In this document: in pieces, positions 1 through 12,902 of the stretch
Numbering within the stretch: position 1 is the stretch's first letter
Layout of the letters: each line of letters begins with the position of its first letter
NCBI GenBank assembly: GCA_936450465.1
Contig: OW388299.1
Span: forward strand, 36,529,548-36,593,547
Direction of reading: 5' to 3'
Length of the DNA: 64,000 bases
From: Gibbula magus
Lineage: Eukaryota; Mollusca; Gastropoda; Trochida; Trochidae
Translations under genes and position numbers: made by a program
Notes under the pieces: generated by a model
What the model saw: only the letters and a program-made list of their open reading frames with translations
Told to the model about the DNA's origin: nothing
The model's database searches: none

Positions 1-149
1 ATACTTGCACAAATATTTCCTTGCTGGGAAGTTGTAAGATATGAGGGAAACATCATTATAGCGAAGAGCACTATGAAGTACAGATACAGCGCACTGCTAC
101 AGTACAGCAAGAAAGTAAAGGAAATGCGACAAGGCTTGAATTAGCCAGT

Positions 150-1735
150 GCTGGAGACTTCTGTTATGCCTTATGGGGGAAGTTTTGGTTTATCAGCAAT
201 ACATATTGTAATAGCACAGATAATAACGTAGTAGAAGTTATACTAGACAAAGGGGAAGACCAGACCCTAGATTATCAAAGCTCTCTTAGTGTTAAGATAG
301 TACTAAGAACCATAGAATAACATAATTCGATTACGGATTAGCACTGAGAGAGATTTGAAAACCCAAACCCATATTAGTCAATTATAATTTTTTAGTTGAC
401 CTGGCTCCATGATATATAAGTCAAAATAAAGTTTTCTGGATACGTATCAGGTCATTGACGTAATGTTATTTTACAATGCATCGACATTTTCTTGCACAAC
501 AACAAGGGCAAATAAACACTTACATACTGAAAACGTCATCACAACCAACAAGCAAGTGATTCTTGTGGGATTTAAACGATTTAAACATTTATCCCCATGA
601 ACGAGGTTAATTTCTTTTGAACCAACGTCATATATGTGTGGGGCTAATTCACCCATTTCTGCCCAAGTGCGCAAACATCAACCTAATAGGAAATGTGTTT
701 GAAATGAAGCCATGTTTTTAAAATCTACTTGCGTTAAAACATTCAAGTAGCGTCAACATAACTTATGCTGGTAGTAAATTGAGTTGTGTTTTAGACTAAG
801 TATAAGTCTTATAAATTCTTTTTGATTAGACCATGTTAGATTTTGTCTTTTGATATGCCAAAAACAAACAAAACCAATGCCAACTTATAGCTTCATTTTC
901 AGATTTACATAAAAAGGAACACCATGCCCTGCTATCAAGAATCCACTTCATTAAGACAAATGTTTTCTTAGTACAAATATGACAATATACCTTTGTTATT
1001 TTTGTACCCATTCACCCTTGACAATTGTTGAGGATGACAATGGTGACTGAGACCCATCTCATTAAAACAAATATTGCTAAGATATTTAATAGAAATATTA
1101 GGTTAAAATGTTATCCAGGTCCTGAAGATAAGGTAAAGCAAAACAACGTCTATATAAATCCAAAGGTCTGAAAGTAAATATAAAAGGTAATGGAGAATTC
1201 ACAGTGATGCATTCGCTCTCTTAAAGATTTCTGCTCAGTTCCGAATACATTGTATAAGGATAAAATTTCATCTTATGTACGTTGTATATATTTTAGAAGA
1301 TAATTTATTTTATACCGAAATATTTTATTTGAAAAAATCCAGATGAAATAAGTGTAGGCGTAATGAGAAAAAGGAGCAAACTAGTGTCGAGTCTTAGAAT
1401 CACTAAAAGTCAAACTTTTAAAGAAAGTGAAATAAAAACGGACCTCATATATATTGAGCTATATTTACGTATAAGATGTTAACAACATTTGCCTTCGTGT
1501 AAGAATGGACTTCAGAATCTCGTATATTTCATTCATAGACGTTTTAATAATTATCATATATTTGCAAAATAATACCCCCTGAGGTGCCCCCTCGCCCGTT
1601 CGAATGATGCGAAATTATATATTCAATTGCAAAATGGTCACAACATACACAGGACGTCATAACAATGTAAAAGTATATATAAAGTCCTTGAATGAACTGA
1701 TAAAATTGGAGGACAAATTTAGACATAAGTGAACA
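150..1735. repeat. Flanking repeat block X, copy 1
   Basis: This block is collinear with 10600-12010 in the same orientation, with high identity over long runs. Shared anchors include GTAATAGCACAGATAATAAC, a segment around 570-750 and the segment ending AAATTGGAGGA. Part of it recurs at 28880-29340 (anchor AAATGTGTTTGAAATGAAGC), and a weaker part at 20880-21060. No conserved reading frame is visible. At its right end it abuts inverted copy A. Confidence 0.85.
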
Positions 1736-2588
1736 GCAAGCGGTTTTCTGATTACATGACGTGGCGCTCTGTTTGAGTGTTTATGCTGAGCATGCAAGGT
1801 TTTAGGCTGGGTGTATGATAGTTTGGGATATGGGGCTCTATACTTACAATAAACTGACCCTCCGTGACAGCAGCAGCCATAACCTCGTGGATGAGTTAGT
1901 TTACACATTGTATATTAGGGGATACTGTATCAGCTAGTAATCTTAGGGAAACAGTGAAGAAAACCCTTTCTGGTAAATGTTTGTTTACTATATAAGTAAG
2001 TGTATTTTGGTATGGTTACGTGGAAAGAATTCTTCAAGGATAATATGATACAGTCACAAAATATAATAGATACCAGCAGTTATGAGGAGAGACCCGTATT
2101 TATTTTGCGACAAGTAATACACACACACTAGACATATATACATACACATATTATACACTGTATGTACATGTAACAACATATTTCAGATAATGCTACGAAG
2201 GGAATACATTTGGAAATCAGAATCTATTACAAGAAAAACAAAATTTCCATATATGCACTTACTCAAATAAATGAAGCCTCGCACTAAAAAAACAGAGATA
2301 AACCGCAGCTTATCTGGGCCAAATTCTCTGGAAAAAGCGATATGCTTTTATCTATGTATTTGATACTTTTCTATTCCAAAACATACTAAATTTTGGTTAT
2401 CCTGTAAATAATGATCATACAAAGCATAAAACAAAATGGCAAGCAATCATTCCGGATTTGTTTTTTGTTATTTTCCGACTAAATGCCAAGAGGACATTTT
2501 TATACCAAGTGCTTTTTAATGTATAGATTCGATCATATTGAAAATTGACTCATGGTAATACAACATTGCTATTATTGGTTAATATATA

Positions 2589-2778
2589 ACGTACACGGAT
2601 ATAGCGAACACACGGATATAGCGAACACACGGATATAGCACATTTATAAGTCCCATCAAATGATCCAAGATGACAACCAACCGTGAATAGTGAGACGGAT
2701 ATAGCGAACAACGGATATAGCGAACTAAATTCTTTGGTCCCTTGGAGTTTGTTATATCCGTGTTCTACTGTACTGTAC
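2589..2778. mobile_element. Small TA-type (pogo/Tigger-like) element with GATATAGCGAAC repeats
   Basis: An insertion in copy A, absent from the aligned positions of B (about 9170-9190) and D (about 27490-27510). It contains about five copies of ACGGATATAGCGAACA. Its right end reads ATATCCGTGTTCTACTGTA, the same terminus as the larger element at 40539-41955. It encodes no transposase. Confidence 0.65.
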
Positions 2779-4239
2779 TCTACTGTTCTATATGTGAATA
2801 TGGTGTTTTATGAAAACGTTAAAACGCTAAAGCGCGTCTTTAATGCACTACCAGTCACATGTAATAAAGAGTGTTTTGTTCTATTTGGTGTTCTTTCAAC
2901 ACTTGTTGTGTCATGAGCTAAATATATTTACTTTTCAGCATACCTGTAAATTGGGTGTAATACTATATGTCTGGTTGGGTGCATCATGTTTATTCAATTG
3001 CCACTGTTTTGTTCGTTGAGCGAGTCCCACAAAAAACTGGGATCGTCTTAACAAGATAAGGTAAATATCTTAACAAACTGCACCGTTCACATAACAACAA
3101 CCCACTTTGTCGACATCTTTTGCGAAGGACGTTTGAAATGTTTTTACAATCCTGAACTTGACTGTTCGGTTAAATATGTGTTTCAAAAATGATTTTAAGT
3201 GTTTAAGGCTCAAATTGCACAGAGTAAAATACACTGGTCGTTAATCTACATAGCGTGTGCCTAACCAAATTTTTCCGAGCAACAGGCATGTGCGACCCCT
3301 ATGTGGCTGTTGCTATGTTGACAATGCAAGAGATTCATGATTTGTACTGGGTGCTTTAATTCTGTATGGTATTGGTGGAATTTATCATTAGGAAATTAAC
3401 CCAAGAATTTTATGCATTTTGGTTACCAATGCATTGGATTTAAATTGAAATATGAAATTAAGTGTGTGGATAACTTATTATAATAATGCAATAGCGAAAC
3501 TAAGAAATAATTTAGGTATAAATAGCTCAATGTAAAAAGTCAATTCAACCACGGTGACTTGAGTGATGTTGCTAAATATTCTGGAAAATACATGATGTTT
3601 CAATAGTATCCGCTTGATTAATGCTGTATCTTTTAACCTCTTCAAAAAGTTCGCAATGTGAACCAAGCAGAACAGCTGTACATGCTCATATAGATGTCAC
3701 ATACTGTAAACATCGCAGACGACCACTAAATGTTACCCAAAATGAATGTTACTCGTGTTAAATGTTACCCACTCTGTGTACAACGACCACAAGTCATTGA
3801 GACATACACGCGTAATAGGTCACAGCTTCTGTGGAATACATTCTGGAGACTTTCAGACATTGTTTTGACGCCGATAAATGACTTTCGGGGGAAAGGTATC
3901 ACCCAATTTACCCCCTCCCCTTCACTAATACATCCCCCTCATTCTTAATATAAACTCCTATAACGCCCTCCCCCTTCCACACGTGAATGAATGTCATCAT
4001 CTCGTCGTTCCTAGTTCCATTGTGTAGTTTGAAGTAGGTCACAGCACGTGTTTAAGCATATTGTAGGAATTGTTTCTAGTTTATGAATACCTGTTACAAT
4101 GTACTTGTATTCTTTTGTCTTGGGTTTAAAATCGTATGCAACTCAGGTCACGTGATGTGAATATTGTTGATCAAAGGTATTGTACAATTATATTCGAATA
4201 CTTTTTAGTAACATTCGATCATTTGGTATGTTATGAAAC

Positions 4240-4620
4240 AGTATACTTTTTTAAAATTAGTCAACACTGATTAGTAGCCTAAGCCTAAGGCCTAAAAAAA
4301 TGTTTCTGGTGTTTACAGGCTGAAAACAATTAGGCGATGATGCAATTGTTTTTTTTTATTTACGACATTTTTTTGGGGGAATGAAGAGCTAAACAAGCAA
4401 AATTTATACTATTATTTATATAAATAAAGCACAAACCCTCTTAAATATGTGTTACTATTCCAAATAGTAAATAATCTCACCCCTGCACTCTATCTCAACA
4501 GAAACGAGTGACAGTTTCTATGTCCAATGTTTTCTGAGGCTAAACAATTACAGTTACCTGCCCCTTACTTTGAAAAACTAGAAAAAAAGAGCTGAGGCGT
4601 GGGTTTGAAACTGATGCTGA
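4240..4620 (+). repeat. Interspersed repeat, also at 61950-62330
   Basis: Shares long runs with 61950-62330, including TATTTATATAAATAA, CTATGTCCAATGTTTTCTGA and the tail GAGGCGTGGGTTT. No frame is conserved. It overlaps the middle of copy A. Confidence 0.75.
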
Positions 4621-4665
4621 TGGGGCTAACATGCTGAAGGCCCGGGTTCAAATCCGTCTCTCTTG
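4611..4665 (+). other. Degenerate tRNA-like module
   Basis: A 3' half of a tRNA-like sequence with a near-consensus B box (GGGTTCAAATCC). The corresponding place in copy D (25795-25860, minus strand) is also tRNA-like. There is no full cloverleaf. Confidence 0.4.
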
Positions 4666-5003
4666 TAGAGACACATGTTATTGTCCCAAGGTAAGGAACT
4701 TCATAAACATATCGCTCAGTCCAGCCAGCTGTATTACTGGGTACCAGGAAACGGGAAGTAAGGACCAAAAGAGTCGGATATAAACTCAATGGTATTGGCT
4801 CATTAGTTACCAACATTTGTTACGTTATTGCAACTTTGTGTCAGATATTTACATATATCTGTTCAACATATAAAACCGTAAATGTAAATACTACTTTTAC
4901 TAATTATGTCACTTTAATCTCTATCATCACAAATTTAGCGACAATATGTGCATTTACGGTATCAATACAAATTGTTATAATTTGGATCACACTATATACA
5001 ACA

Positions 5004-5452
5004 TTATTAATTAACTATCAATGTTATGACACGTATACGGCATTTACGGCCTAGACCATATGATTCGACAACTGGGCCAATACGGGGAAACTGGGGCAAT
5101 ACGGGAAAACTGGGCAAATACTAGACGAACTGGGCCAATATGAGTCTGAGCATGCGCAGTTGCACATTTGGTGAAACCCCGAAGCTGTTGCTTCACAACT
5201 TTGACCCGTGGTATTTATTCACCATTCTTGTTTATAATTATTATTTCAATATAAATGAGATGTCTAGTGTTGCGCAAATAGAATGAAAAGAAGTTAATTG
5301 ATAAAATTGTCATTAATTAAGTATTTCCGTATTGGCCGAGTTACAGGTCCTCAGTCCGTTGTATTCGCCCTCGACTTCGTCTCGGGCCAATACAACGGAC
5401 CTCGGACCTGTAACTGGGCCAATACGGAAATACTTAATTAATAACATTATAA
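5004..5452. mobile_element. Foldback insertion with 19-bp repeats, in copy A
   Basis: Copy D reads straight across this site (25435-25455). In A the sequence breaks after TATATACAAC and resumes at AATACAACTAG. The ends are inverted (ATTATTAATTAA-type on both sides). Inside are about four copies of an AACTGGGCCAATACGGG-like unit (5068-5145) and a 130-bp foldback at 5313-5441 with arms of about 55 bp. No coding sequence. Confidence 0.65.
5313..5441. repeat. Long foldback (inverted repeat)
   Basis: The left arm TTAATTAAGTATTTCCGTAT pairs with the right arm ATACGGAAATACTTAATTAA. Pairing continues inward through an ACAGGTCC/GGACCTGT-type core to a GC-rich loop. Confidence 0.8.
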
Positions 5453-6344
5453 TACAACTAGTACAACTTGTATTTTACTGTTCTTCCTGGAGGGGATCAT
5501 CGCGGGATTCCGACCCACATCCTGGGGTCAGGCTCCAGCATTGATTGTCCAAAACATCTACCACTCAGACACAACCGATAGGCTTTCACTAAAAGCCAAT
5601 ATCTCTTATTCTGTTCTGTCAATGTCTCTACGGTCTAAATTTACCGAATCTTGATTTATTTATTTTACAAAAAGTTAATTAAAATAAGGTTGTTCAGAAA
5701 CTAAGTCTCCTTCGAAGTCAAGTGGTAGATTGCATTTTGCATGAACTAATCCTGGAAACGTGGACATATGTTATAATTTTTAATAGGAATTACAGTAATT
5801 CACTGTTACTTAACATGTAATTTAAAACTCGTAGGTTTTTCAGAGACTAATTTATTTTCTAATCCTATAATTAAATAATTAACTTTCTGTTAAAGCATCG
5901 TAAAGCATTGGTTTAAAGAGGTGTTAATTCTATGGACAAATAATTCAACCAACCAATATGCACACCAACAGTTTGCTATATCCATGATTCTACATTGAAC
6001 TAGGAGTAAACTATAATGAATAATAGCATTAGTAATCCGAGTTACTACCTGACAGTAGAGCGATTGCCAGCCAGTGTTAATAGTTAATGACTATGTGATG
6101 TTGTGTGTTTAGGATACATGTAATACTATCTGAGTTGAGGCATGTTTAATGTTATCATTTGTCAAACACGACGTCGAGGCTTGTATAGTTCACGATTCTT
6201 TGTTTTTCTTACACTACAACTCTTAAAATGACAGAGTTCGAATTACACAAACAAACAAACATGCATGTTTGTCGAAGTCAGCACAATGTAGATCATTCCA
6301 GCAAATAAGTTTAGTTTGAAATACACTCAACAACAAAACTAAAG

Positions 6345-7590
6345 GGTCACCAAATGTTCAATATTGAAGTGTTAAACAGTTAATATCATGATCCTTGTTG
6401 CGTTCCATGGTCATTTAGGGAAATATTTTAATTTCATTTTCTTCATAAAATATTTCTTTTTTTTAATCAATGAAAGAAACATTCATATTTTGCGAAAAAG
6501 AACCTAAACTACAATAGAGGTCCTTAATATATAGTCATGAGGCATCCTTTTTATTTCATTTTAATTATAATATTTAATTTTCAACTTTGAACGTTTAAGC
6601 CAAAAACTTTAGTCTAAACACAATGGTGAAAGCGACGTTTGTCTGAAGGTTAAATATACCAGTAAGTCTAGCTTTCTTGGCTCACATAATACATTTAAAC
6701 CTTGTAGACAGTCTAGATGCCATAAGCATCAGGCTTTATGATTCCATTTGAAATGACAAGCCATGATGTTTTCCATTCGAAATATCATTTGAAAAATCGC
6801 AACACTAGATTTCAGTCTGAGATTTTTCTGTGAACAAGTGCAAATGATGAGTCAGTAGATTTAAGGTGCTGTAAACATTGCATGGTGTTTAAATCCTTCA
6901 AGGGAGACGTTATGGTATGGTGCTTGAGATTTACCGACGAGGAGGCACCGTCTGCGTGATGATGAACGTCTAACTACCTCATGCAGGTGCGTTACACTAG
7001 ATGTAGTGAGGACACGTGTTTCTTCAAGTAGGAAGTGCAGCGATGTAAGATACAACTGTGTAAGTATGGGCTAAACATATTGCAGTGGCTGATCGAGAAT
7101 CTGAGTGATTCCTTGGGACCCATCACCCCTTTCCAATGTATGTACCACCACCTCCACCCCCATCGTACACGTACCCGGCTATCCTACTAAAACTTACTAT
7201 TCCAGAAGAAAGAAGCATGCATAAGTACGTATATGAGTTTAATTGAATAAAGCATTATGTGATTGTCTATTTCGTCTCAGATTTCAGATTACCTGTCAAG
7301 TCGATGTTAATAACAGTAATTGGAAAAAATCAACATCCGTCCAGGATTTGAAGATTAATTATGCAAAATTCCGTGTACTCCTCGACTTTATACGACAATC
7401 AACCTGAAAAAAAACGAATTTGAATTAACTTTTTGTTACAAAAATCGCTATTTGGTAAATTTTAACTCGTATCCGAATACAGAAATTACTTATTGTACTT
7501 CAGTATACAGTGTCATCCCGAATATAACACTTTGTATTGATAATGTAGCTGCATAAACTGTCGCTACATTTGTGTCGATAGAAATTAAAG

Positions 7591-7685
<95 letters not shown>

Positions 7686-9830
7686 TATTAATATATTAAT
7701 ATATTAATATATATATATATATAAATACAAAAAGTATTTACATTTGAGAGTTTATATGTGGAACAGCCAATCGCAAAAGCGATATGACATCCAAGACAAA
7801 AGAATACAAGTGCATTGTAACAGGTATTCATAATCTAGAAACAATTCCTACAATATGCTTAAACACGTGCTGTGACCTACTTGAAACTACACAATGACAC
7901 CTGGAACGACGAGATGACGACATTCATTCACGTGTGGAAGGGGGAGGGCGTTACAGGAGTTTATATTAAGATAAGAATGAGGGGGATGTATAAGTGATGG
8001 GGAGGGGGTAAATTGGGGGATACCTTTCCCCCCAAAGTCATTTATCGGCGTCAAAACAATGTCTGCAAGTCATGAACTCCAGAATGTATTCCTTAGAAGC
8101 TGTGACCTATTACGCGTGTACGTCTCAATGACTTGTGATCGTTGTACACAGAATGGGTAACATTTAACACGAGTAACATTCATTTTGGGTAACATTTAGT
8201 GGTCGTCTGCGATGTTTACAGTATGTGACATCTATATGAGCATGTACAGCTGTTCTGCTTGGTTCACATTGCGAACTTTTGGAAGAGGTTAAAACATCCA
8301 GCATTAATCAAGCGGATACTATTGAAACATCATGTCTGTATCAAGTATTTTCCAGAATGTTTAGCAAATACACTCAAGTAAACGTGGTTGGAACTTACTT
8401 TACATCTGTAGAAATGAGCAATTTATATAACTTATTTCATAGTTGTGCTATAGCTATTTTATAATATGTTTATCACAGAAATAATTTCATATTCCAAATT
8501 AAATTCAAAGCATTCGTAACTGAAATGGATAAAGTTATTCAATTAAATCTAACACCTTTCTTGGGTTAATTTCCTAAATATTAATTTCACCAATACCATA
8601 CAGAAAGCACCCAGTACAAATCATGAATCTCTTGCATCGTCAGCATAGCAACACGAACATGCAGGTCGAACATGCCTGTTGCTCGGACAGATTGGGTTAG
8701 ACACACGCCTTATAGACTAACGACCAGTGTATTTTACTCTGTGCAATTTGAGCCCTTAACACTTTAAATCATTTTTTAAACACATGTTTAACCGAACAGT
8801 CAAGTTCAGGTTTGTAAAAATATGTTCAAACCTCTTTATGCAAAAGATGTCGACAAAGTGGGTTGTTTTTAAGTGAACACTTTGGATTGTTATGAGAATT
8901 ACCTTATCTTGTAAACACGTAGCCAGTTTTTGCGAGACTCGCTCAAAGAAAACAGTGGCAATTGAATAAACATGATGCACCCAGCCAGACATATCGTATT
9001 ACACCCAATTTTCAGGTATGCTGAAAGTAAATGGAATCAGCTTATGACACAACAAGCGTTGAAAGAACACCAACATCGAACAGAAACCCTCTTTATATAC
9101 ATGGGGTTTGGTAGTGCATTAAACATACGCTATTGCGTTTTAACTTTTTCGTAAAACACAATATCCCTATACTTGTAATGTTATTAACACAGAGTAGTAA
9201 TGTTGTATGTTTCCATAATATCGAATCTATGCAATAAAAACATTGGCATTCAGTCAGAAAATAACAAAAAGTAAAGGTTTGGAATGATAACTGGCCATTT
9301 TGTGTTAAAGGTTGTGTGTTATGCTTTGGTTTTTTTTATGCTGGTATCTATTATATTTTGTGACTGTATCATTTTATCCTTGAAAAAATATTTCCAAGTA
9401 ACCATACCAATATACACTTACTTATCTAGTAAACAAACATTTACCAGAATGGTTTTCTTCACTGTTTTCCTAAGATTACTAGCTGATACAGTATCCTCTA
9501 ATATACAATATGTAAACTAACTCAACCACGAGGTTATGACTGCAGCTGTCACGGAGGGTCAGTTTATTGTAAGTATCCACACCTATATCCAAACTATCAT
9601 ACTATGCGAGCCTAAAACCTTGCATGCTCAGCATAAACACACAAACAGAGCGCCACGTCATGCAATAAGAACACAGCACGCTATTGACTTATGCACGAGA
9701 AGTCCGTGCAGCTCGTTCGCAGTAAATAAGCATGCACATAGCTCCCAGACATGCGTTCAGACAGTGAGTTCTTCTTACACAAATATCATGTCTTGGGTTT
9801 ATTTATAAACCTTGTAAGGAATCACTTTCT
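6345..9830 (+). repeat. Long repeat, copy B
   Basis: Collinear with copy C (16906-20770) along its whole length, and with D from about 25040 onward. It lies head to head with copy A and shares with it a motif of about 50 bp at 6345-6393. B and C carry an alternative 5' module (6400-7200 and 16950-18360). A (TA)n tract at 7591-7722 has expanded inside it at a site that is only a short TATA run in copy C (about 18726). Open frames in it are short and not conserved between copies. Confidence 0.85.
7591..7722. repeat. (TA)n microsatellite
   Basis: About 90 bases of pure TA, then four TAATATAT units and more TA. The aligned site in copy C has only a short TATA run, so the tract expanded in copy B. 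Confidence 0.97.
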
Positions 9831-10200
9831 ATATCATCCTAAATAACGACATAACGTCTTCATTCGCCATTACCAGTTTTAAAGAACAGTGCCATATTGT
9901 ATTAGACCACCCTAATGTTAGGTCATCTCGACCCAGACGAGATAGCACGTGCAGCACGGGAAATACGTGCTTGTTCGAATTCGGACGATCATGTTTGGGG
10001 ATCTTAAAACTTAAGGGATGGGAATAGGGATTTACAAACTGTCATTCTTAATATGTCATTCTACACTTAGGCCTATACAAAACCAAGATAGGTTATCTTT
10101 CATAACCAATTGTTTATCATGGTATTAACTGATGCATACCGTGCAATTTAATCTATTCATAAACAATATGATGTATCTATGTTTATTTTAAAGCCAGCAT
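9831..10200 (+). repeat. Flanking repeat block Y, copy 1
   Basis: Corresponds to 28330-28720 downstream of copy D. Shared anchors include CACCCTAATGTTAGGTCATC and GACCCAGACGAGATA. The same order (core, Y, X) after copies B and D shows that the duplicated unit is longer than the core repeat. Confidence 0.8.
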
Positions 10201-10448
10201 CAGTTATTGTTAATGAATCATGCATATCATTGTCATTTGTCATTAAAAAAAAATTAATTTATATCTGAACTTCTATCTGTGGATTTTCCGTACAACTCAC
10301 CATCATCTATAACATGAAATATTTTCGATATATTTATTTATTTAAATATTTTAAGCATAACATATACATGTATAGTCGTATATTAAATCCTGAATAGGTC
10401 GAAGTCTTTACTAAAAACAACATAATGGTGTTTATCTTCACATCGTAC

Positions 10449-10631
10449 AATTTCCCTTCGCAAGGCATAACTCGTGCAAGTATCCATTTACTTGCTAATT
10501 TTAGCTTTGCCGCATCATTTACTTTTCTGTGCTAGTGTAGCTGCGCGCTGCATTTGAACTTCATAGCACTAACACGGGAAAATAAAGGAAAAGAAGACTT
10601 CTGCGAGTTATGCATTGTGGGGGAAGTTTTG
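10449..10631. mobile_element. Small TIR element (SNAP-like family, copy)
   Basis: Starts with a TTCGCAAGGCATAACTCGTG-type arm and ends with CGAGTTATGCATTGTGGGGG, which are inverted repeats. Family members lie at 1-176 (right part), 24055-24165 and 31237-31350 (core), 43049-43267 (best complete copy) and about 63165-63320. 'SNAP-like' is only a label here, not a known family name. Confidence 0.6.
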
Positions 10632-12015
10632 GTTTATCAGCAATACAAATTGTAATAGCACAGATAATAACGTAGCAGAAGTTATACTAGACAAAGGGGA
10701 GGACCAGCTTTCAAAGCTTTCTTAATGTTAAGATAGTACTAAGAACCATAGAATAGCATGATTCGTTTACGGCTTAACACTGAGAGAGATTTGAAAACCC
10801 AAACTCATATTTGTCAATTATATTTTAGTTGACTTGGCAAAATAAAATTCTCTGGATACAGTTCAGGTCATTGACGTAACGTTATTTTACAATGCATCTA
10901 CATTTTCTTGCACAACAAAAACCACAAATAAACACTTACATACTGACAACGTCATCACAACCAACAAGCAAGTGATTCTTGTGGGATTTAAACGATTTAA
11001 ACATTTATATCCACATAAATGAGGTTAATTTCCTTTGAACCAACGCCATGTATGTGTGGGGCTAATTCACCCATTTCTGCCAAAGTGCGCGAACATCAAC
11101 CTAATAGGAAATGTGTTTGAAATGAAGCCATGTTTTTAAATCTACTTGCGTTAAAACATTCAAGTAGCGTCAACATTAGTTAATGCTGGTAGTAAATTGA
11201 GTTGTGTTTTAGACTTAGTACAAGTCTTATAAATTCTTATTGGTTAAACCATGTTAGATTTTGTCTTTTGATATGCCAAAAACAAACAAAACCAATGCCA
11301 ACTCTTAGCTTCAAATTCAGATTTACATAAAAAGGAATACCATGCCCTGCTATCATTAAAACAAATATTGTCAAGATATCTAATAGAAATATTAGGTTAA
11401 AATGTCATCCAGGTCCTGAAGATAAGGTAAAGCAAAACAACGTCTATATAAATTCAAAGGTCTGAAAGTAAATATAAAAGGTAATGGAGAATGCACAGGG
11501 ATGCATTCGCTCTCTTAAAGATTTCCGCTCAGTTCCCAATATAAGGATATAATTTCATCTAATGTATATATTTTAGAAGATAATTTCTTTTATACCGAAA
11601 TATTTTGATATATTTTACCGAAATATATCTGAAAAAATCCAGATGGAATTAGTGTAGGCGTAATGAGAAGAAGGAGCAAACTAGCGTCTAGTCTTAGAAT
11701 CATTAAAAGTCAAACTTTTAAAGAAAGTGAAATAAAAACGGACCGCATATATATTGAGCTATATTTACGTATTAGATATCAACAACATTGGCCTTGGTGT
11801 AAGAAAGGACTTCAAAATCTCGAATATTTCATTCATAGACGTTTTAATACTCATCATATATTTGCAAAATACATACCTGGTGCCCCCTCGCCCGTTTGAA
11901 TGATGCGAAAGTGAATATTCAATTGTAAAATGGTCACAACATACACAGGACGTCATAACAAATAAAAGTATATAAAGTCCTTGAATGAACTAATAAAATT
12001 GGAGGAAAAACACAG
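10600..12015. repeat. Flanking repeat block X, copy 2
   Basis: Direct copy of 150-1735, with small gaps such as the loss of about 35 bases matching 941-975. Downstream, 12016-12640 holds no gene or repeat that I recognise. Confidence 0.85.
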
Positions 12016-12659
12016 CTTTGCCGTACGCCTAATATAAGACAGATGTGTTTGAGGAACCCTTTCGTATAAAGACTCTTAACTGCATATTTTATTGGACGGC
12101 CCGTGTTGCCTATAACGACTAGTAGCCTCAAATGCGTTCAAATATACACGTTTGAAAGATTCTGCATGATAATAAAGTGATTCTCGTATCTTTCATTGGA
12201 TTGAATTTACTTTCATGTTGCTAATTTTCATATCTGCGATGACCTTGTGATAAGGCATAAATTTAAGACTTATTTAATCAAAAGTGAAGGATATTCTTTT
12301 CTTGACTAATACATTCACTAGTGTGATTCTCAACCGAGTCAAAAACAAAATACTGACACGGGAAACCGTAATGTTTGAATATCTTTGATAAGCATTGATA
12401 AGTATTGATCATGTCACGCATCATGGTACGATAATATTCTTCTATCTTTATGCACGTGCACCAATGGGGTGCTAACATAGACATTGCAAAGGGCTTTGTT
12501 TGCTGAACATGCATAAACTATGGACACTAAGTGAATAAAAGAGTTGGTTCATAATGCACCATCTTAGACTTTGTTGGCTCGTCGTTACTACAGGAGAGTC
12601 GTTAAATATAAAAAGCCATATTTCACTCTTCTATATTTCACCTTGCAAATGAGATTCCT

Positions 12660-12880
12660 AAACGACGAAATATAACAAATTATTACCCATATGGTTATAA
12701 ATAATCGAGTTGATACTTTTTATGTGAGCACATGTGCACATATCACTTTTGCCTAGCAACCATTGTTTCACCGCGACTTCCCGTATTTTGTCGTCTGTGA
12801 CGTCATATAAAACTATTGTTCGTGACGTCACTGTGGCTTGCCGTCACTAGAGAAGTGGCCCGTTTCTTGACTAAATTTAC
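12660..12880 (+). repeat. CRE-containing repeat block, copy 1
   Basis: Its reverse complement recurs at 49890-50070. The block carries GTGCACATATCAC, GCCTAGCAACCATTGTTTCACC and two TGACGTCA octamers about 30 bases apart (around 12799 and 12823). TGACGTCA is the CREB/ATF consensus. Whether it acts as a promoter is inference. Confidence 0.7.
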
Positions 12881-12902
12881 GCGGATCAAATCGAATAGAA
12901 CG

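Larger units (their letters stand above)
1736..6393 (-). repeat. Long repeat, copy A (inverted)
   Basis: Reading right to left, this matches copy D (24468-28060) with the same order of segments. Examples are the conserved blocks at 1745-2000, 2880-3320, 3640-4150, 4600-4700 and 5455-6390. It carries two insertions absent from other copies: a TA-type element at about 2589-2778 and a foldback element at 5004-5452. It has no coding potential. It stops near 1735, short of the corresponding end of D. Copies A and D share a 5' module (A 5870-6393, D 24468-25040) that B and C lack. Confidence 0.85.
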
